NCBI GenBank assembly: GCA_005788585.1 | Contig: SYBY01000119.1 | Span: forward strand, 1 to 7,226 | Length of the DNA stretch: 7,226 nucleotides | Reading direction: 5' to 3' | From: Actinomycetota bacterium | Lineage (GTDB): Bacteria; Actinomycetota; Thermoleophilia; Solirubrobacterales; Solirubrobacteraceae | In this document: positions 5,373 through 7,226 of the stretch, in pieces | How the letters are laid out: each line of letters starts with the position of its first letter | Numbering within the stretch: the first letter of the stretch is position 1 | The notes under the pieces: model-generated | What the model was told of the DNA's origin: nothing | Seen by the model: the letters and a program-made list of their open reading frames with translations, nothing else | Database searches by the model: none | Made by a program: the position numbers and the translations under genes

Positions 5373-6962
5373 TCAGGGACGCCGGCGCCGCCCGCCCACC
5401 TGCGGCCGGACCCGCGGGCCGGCGACCGGGCCGGGGCGGGCAGGCGGCGGTGCCTGCGGGGCGAACAGCCGCACGTCGTCGGGCTTGCCCCGCAGCCGGA
5501 CCGACCCGCGGGGCTGCATGGGCCACGCCCCTTGCATACGTGCCACGGTCGCCTCGGTGACGAGGACGTCGTCGCCGGTGTGGCGGGTCGTCTCCTCCAC
5601 GCGCGCGGCGGTGTTCACCGGATCGCCGACGACCGTGAACTCCAGGCGCCCGCCGCCGCCGACCGTCCCCGCGACCACCGGCCCCGAGTTCACCCCGACG
5701 CCGATCCGCAGCCGCTGCCCGTACCGGGCCTGCACCTTGGCGGCGATCTCCACCGCGGCCGCGACGGCCCGGTCTGCATGGTCGACGACCCGGTGCGGCG
5801 CGCCGAACACCGCGAGCAGCCCGTCACCGACGAACTTGTCGACGTGGCCGCCGTGGCGCGTGAGGATCGGGACGACGAGGTCGTAGAACCCGTTGAGGTA
5901 GTCGACCACCTCCCGGGCGCTCGCGCGCGAGGCGAACGCCGTGAAGTCGCGGATGTCGAGGAACAGGACCGTGACCTCGAGCTCCTCGGCCTCGAGCTCC
6001 GTGCCCTCGGCCACCCGGTCCACGAGATCGGGATCGACGAACGTGCCGAAGGCGTCGCGCAGCCGCTCGCGCTCGCGCAGGCCCGCGACCATCTCGTTGA
6101 ACGACTCCGCGAGCTCGCCCGTCTCATCTCCGGAGACGACCGGCACCCGCGTCGTGAAATCCCCGTCGGCGACCCGCTCGGTCGCGGCGCGCAGGTCGTC
6201 GATCGGATCGATGATCGACCGGCTGAGCAGCAGCGTGAGCTCGAGGGAGACCGTCAGCGACACGACCACCGCGGCGAGGACGCCGACCCCGAGGTCGGAC
6301 AGGCGCGGAGGCCCGTCGGTCGCGATGCCGGACACGATCACCGCGGTGATGACGTTCAGCGCCGGGAGGCTGACGAGCAGGCGCCAGCGCAGCGGGATGG
6401 ACCGGACGGAGGTCGCGGGCGTGTCCGGCAGCTGCTCGGACAGCGCCGCCAGCACGGGCCGCAGGATGACCTCGATGCCGTAGAAGCGCAGGAACGCGCC
6501 GTACATGAGCACGACGAACCCGCCGGCCAGCAGGATCAGCCAGGCGTACCACGTCAGGCCGAGGTAGACCGTGATGAACGCGGTGATGGGGATGACGCCG
6601 CCGATCATCAGCAGCGTCCGCGCCGACCGCGCGAGATCGACGGGGAGCGTCGCGAGCGCCTCCCACGCCGCCGTCGCCGCCTCGTCGCTGTGGTCCCCGC
6701 GCAGCCAGGGGTCGGCCGGGCGGATCAGGCGGTTGACCACGCTGAGGTCGACGAGGTTGTTGAACGCGATCACGGTCAGCGTCACGGCCACGATCACCCA
6801 GAACTGATCGCTGGTCATGGACTGGTAGAGGGTCAGCAGCGCGATGCCGGCGAACGCCACTACGAGCGACCCGAGCGCCTGCATCGCGAGCGCGACGCGC
6901 GGATAGCGCGGACCGAGGCGCGCCCAGAGGCGCAGAAAGAGACGCGGAAGCACGTCTCCCAT
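5373..6962 (-). CDS. Membrane adenylate cyclase, class IIIb, six-helix with HAMP
   Basis: A 529-residue membrane enzyme making cAMP from ATP. Six hydrophobic helices lie near 26-47, 54-76, 117-137, 139-160, 196-215 and 223-248. A HAMP linker follows (about 249-301, with IDPIDDL and the distal GDETGELAESFNEM), then the cyclase homology domain (about 328-500). All six catalytic positions are present: metal-binding D336 and D380, adenine-selecting K376 and T443, and transition-state N450 and R454. The Lys-Thr pair marks subclass IIIb, and one chain type suffices for a homodimer with two active sites. The architecture matches mycobacterial Rv1318c-Rv1320c and Rv3645. The C-terminal 25 or so residues are a Pro/Arg-rich tail. 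The frame stays open to 7223, but that extension overlaps the divergent HxlR gene and is not hydrophobic, so ATG 6962 is preferred. No good Shine-Dalgarno sequence precedes it. Confidence 0.92.
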   Translation of the reverse strand: MGDVLPRLFLRLWARLGPRYPRVALAMQALGSLVVAFAGIALLTLYQSMTSDQFWVIVAVTLTVIAFNNLVDLSVVNRLIRPADPWLRGDHSDEAATAAWEALATLPVDLARSARTLLMIGGVIPITAFITVYLGLTWYAWLILLAGGFVVLMYGAFLRFYGIEVILRPVLAALSEQLPDTPATSVRSIPLRWRLLVSLPALNVITAVIVSGIATDGPPRLSDLGVGVLAAVVVSLTVSLELTLLLSRSIIDPIDDLRAATERVADGDFTTRVPVVSGDETGELAESFNEMVAGLRERERLRDAFGTFVDPDLVDRVAEGTELEAEELEVTVLFLDIRDFTAFASRASAREVVDYLNGFYDLVVPILTRHGGHVDKFVGDGLLAVFGAPHRVVDHADRAVAAAVEIAAKVQARYGQRLRIGVGVNSGPVVAGTVGGGGRLEFTVVGDPVNTAARVEETTRHTGDDVLVTEATVARMQGAWPMQPRGSVRLRGKPDDVRLFAPQAPPPARPGPVAGPRVRPQVGGRRRRP

Positions 6963-6992
6963 GGTGACGGATGCACCGGTTTGTCCGTTCTC

Positions 6993-7019
6993 GCACGGGT
7001 TCCAAGTCCAAACCTGTGC
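6993..7019. repeat. Inverted repeat in the cyclase leader
   Basis: Arms 6993-7001 (GCACGGGTT) and 7011-7019 (AACCTGTGC) pair at eight of nine positions around a nine-base spacer. The element lies 31 bases before the cyclase start codon in the divergent intergenic region. It could be an operator, possibly for the divergent HxlR protein, or a leader hairpin. Nothing in the sequence decides between these. Confidence 0.4.
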
Positions 7020-7071
7020 AAATCGTTGTGCCTGCGTTCGACCAAAGGTCCACAAAACGGCCAAACCCTCG

Positions 7072-7098
7072 TTGGACGTCCCCTTATCTGGGTAGAGT
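7072..7098 (+). promoter_or_regulatory. Putative promoter of the HxlR-type gene
   Basis: TTGGAC (7072-7077) and TAGAGT (7093-7098) resemble -35 and -10 boxes, with a slightly short 15-base spacer. They lie in the least GC-rich part of the intergenic region. A start point near 7105 would give a leader of about 35 bases before the proposed ATT start. No equally good promoter was found for the divergent cyclase gene in 6963-7140. Confidence 0.4.
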
Positions 7099-7129
7099 GC
7101 GTCCACGGGAGAGGCATTTGACACAGGCG

Positions 7130-7135
7130 AGGAGG
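7130..7135 (+). promoter_or_regulatory. Consensus Shine-Dalgarno deciding the HxlR start
   Basis: AGGAGG matches the anti-Shine-Dalgarno consensus fully and sits five bases before ATT 7141. It is the only strong ribosome-binding site near the start of the conserved HxlR frame, which contains no ATG, GTG or TTG between the upstream in-frame stop (TAG 7093-7095) and the conserved region. It therefore argues for initiation at ATT. Confidence 0.6.
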
Positions 7136-7140
7136 CCGCC

Positions 7141-7226
7141 ATTCCGACCGTCCCGCCGCCGAAGCGGCACCCATACAACCAATGGACGCCCGACGCACGG
7201 GCCTTGGACCTGGTCGGCGACAAGTG
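7141..7226 (+). CDS. HxlR-type winged-helix regulator, 5' part, probable ATT start
   Basis: The frame beginning at 7141 encodes IPTVPPPK followed by RHPYNQWTPDARALDLVGDK and runs off the window after 28 codons plus two bases. The ARALDLVGDK segment is the characteristic first helix of HxlR/MarR-like winged-helix transcription factors, usually written CPVARALDLVGDKW. The position of the often-present, sometimes redox-active Cys is Thr here. Such proteins are cytosolic dimers that sense small electrophiles or redox state and often control a divergent neighbour, here the adenylate cyclase. No standard start codon exists in frame. ATT with AGGAGG five bases upstream is the best start. TTG 7118 and ATG 7182 are in other frames. 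A frameshift or base error upstream could also explain the missing start. Confidence 0.72.
   Translation, partial: MPTVPPPKRHPYNQWTPDARALDLVGDK

Noticed and set aside
5352..5374. Perfect TTGACA (5352-5357) as a rightward -35 box
   Set aside because: No -10-like sequence follows at 16-18 bases, and a rightward transcript would only run antisense into the cyclase gene. It lies partly in the ilvG operator palindrome.
3494..5560. A 688-residue plus-strand open frame opposite ilvG
   Set aside because: Repetitive Arg/Ala/Val/His composition and no domain, opposite a well-conserved ThDP enzyme. A GC-driven shadow.
7040..7050. Short palindrome GACCAAAGGTC in the divergent intergenic region
   Set aside because: Only four-base arms. 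Too short to separate from chance without other genomic copies.
5202..7121. A 639-residue plus-strand open frame opposite the cyclase
   Set aside because: Extremely Arg/Asp/His-rich shadow of the membrane cyclase, with no ribosome-binding site or family match.
6963..7223. N-terminal extension of the cyclase to ATG 7223
   Set aside because: It would overlap the divergent HxlR coding region and promoter. The extra 87 residues resemble no domain, and relatives start just before the first membrane helix.

Overview
The window is a very GC-rich stretch of bacterial chromosome. Base composition, codon use, GTG starts, the IlvG-type enzyme, the class IIIb membrane adenylate cyclase and the HTH_42 protein all point to an actinobacterium. 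A deep lineage such as Thermoleophilia is a guess. No transposase, integrase, CRISPR array or phage gene is visible, and the five complete protein genes read as ordinary chromosomal genes.

Left part (1-2082): a minus-strand initiator-tRNA-like sequence (151..78) lies behind a good -10 element and ahead of a hairpin (38..15). It keeps the hallmarks of formyl-methionine tRNA, but at six positions where the family has T it carries G, including the U33 position, the third anticodon base and T54. Rightward from the same intergenic region runs a probable two-gene operon: an NAD(P)-dependent D-2-hydroxyacid dehydrogenase (224-1147) and, two bases later, a Ppx/GppA phosphatase (1150-2082).

Middle (2083-2430): a gene-free stretch of about 350 bases between convergent genes. 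It holds paired small palindromes after ppx, a segment that can fold into several helices (one capped by GAAA) and ends in a textbook hairpin with an 8-bp stem, and then two more hairpins facing the convergent gene. The segment around 2150-2352 is a candidate structured non-coding RNA of no family I can name.

Right part, minus strand (7140-2431): reading leftward, a six-helix membrane adenylate cyclase with HAMP domain (6962..5373), then an acetolactate-synthase-like ThDP enzyme of the mycobacterial IlvG type (5317..3677), then a winged-helix HTH_42 protein related to AlkZ/YcaQ glycosylases (3609..2431). A 24-bp TetR-style inverted repeat sits in the 55-bp gap before ilvG. A 14-bp-arm inverted repeat sits directly before the wHTH start codon.

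Right edge (7141-7226): a divergent plus-strand gene begins, an HxlR-type regulator cut by the window end. Its reading frame has no ATG, GTG or TTG upstream of the conserved region. A perfect AGGAGG lies five bases before an ATT codon, so translation probably starts at ATT.

The genes do not form one recognisable pathway. The items most worth a second look are the tRNA-like gene with one-directional substitutions, the possible ATT start, and the unassigned structured region with two competing folds.
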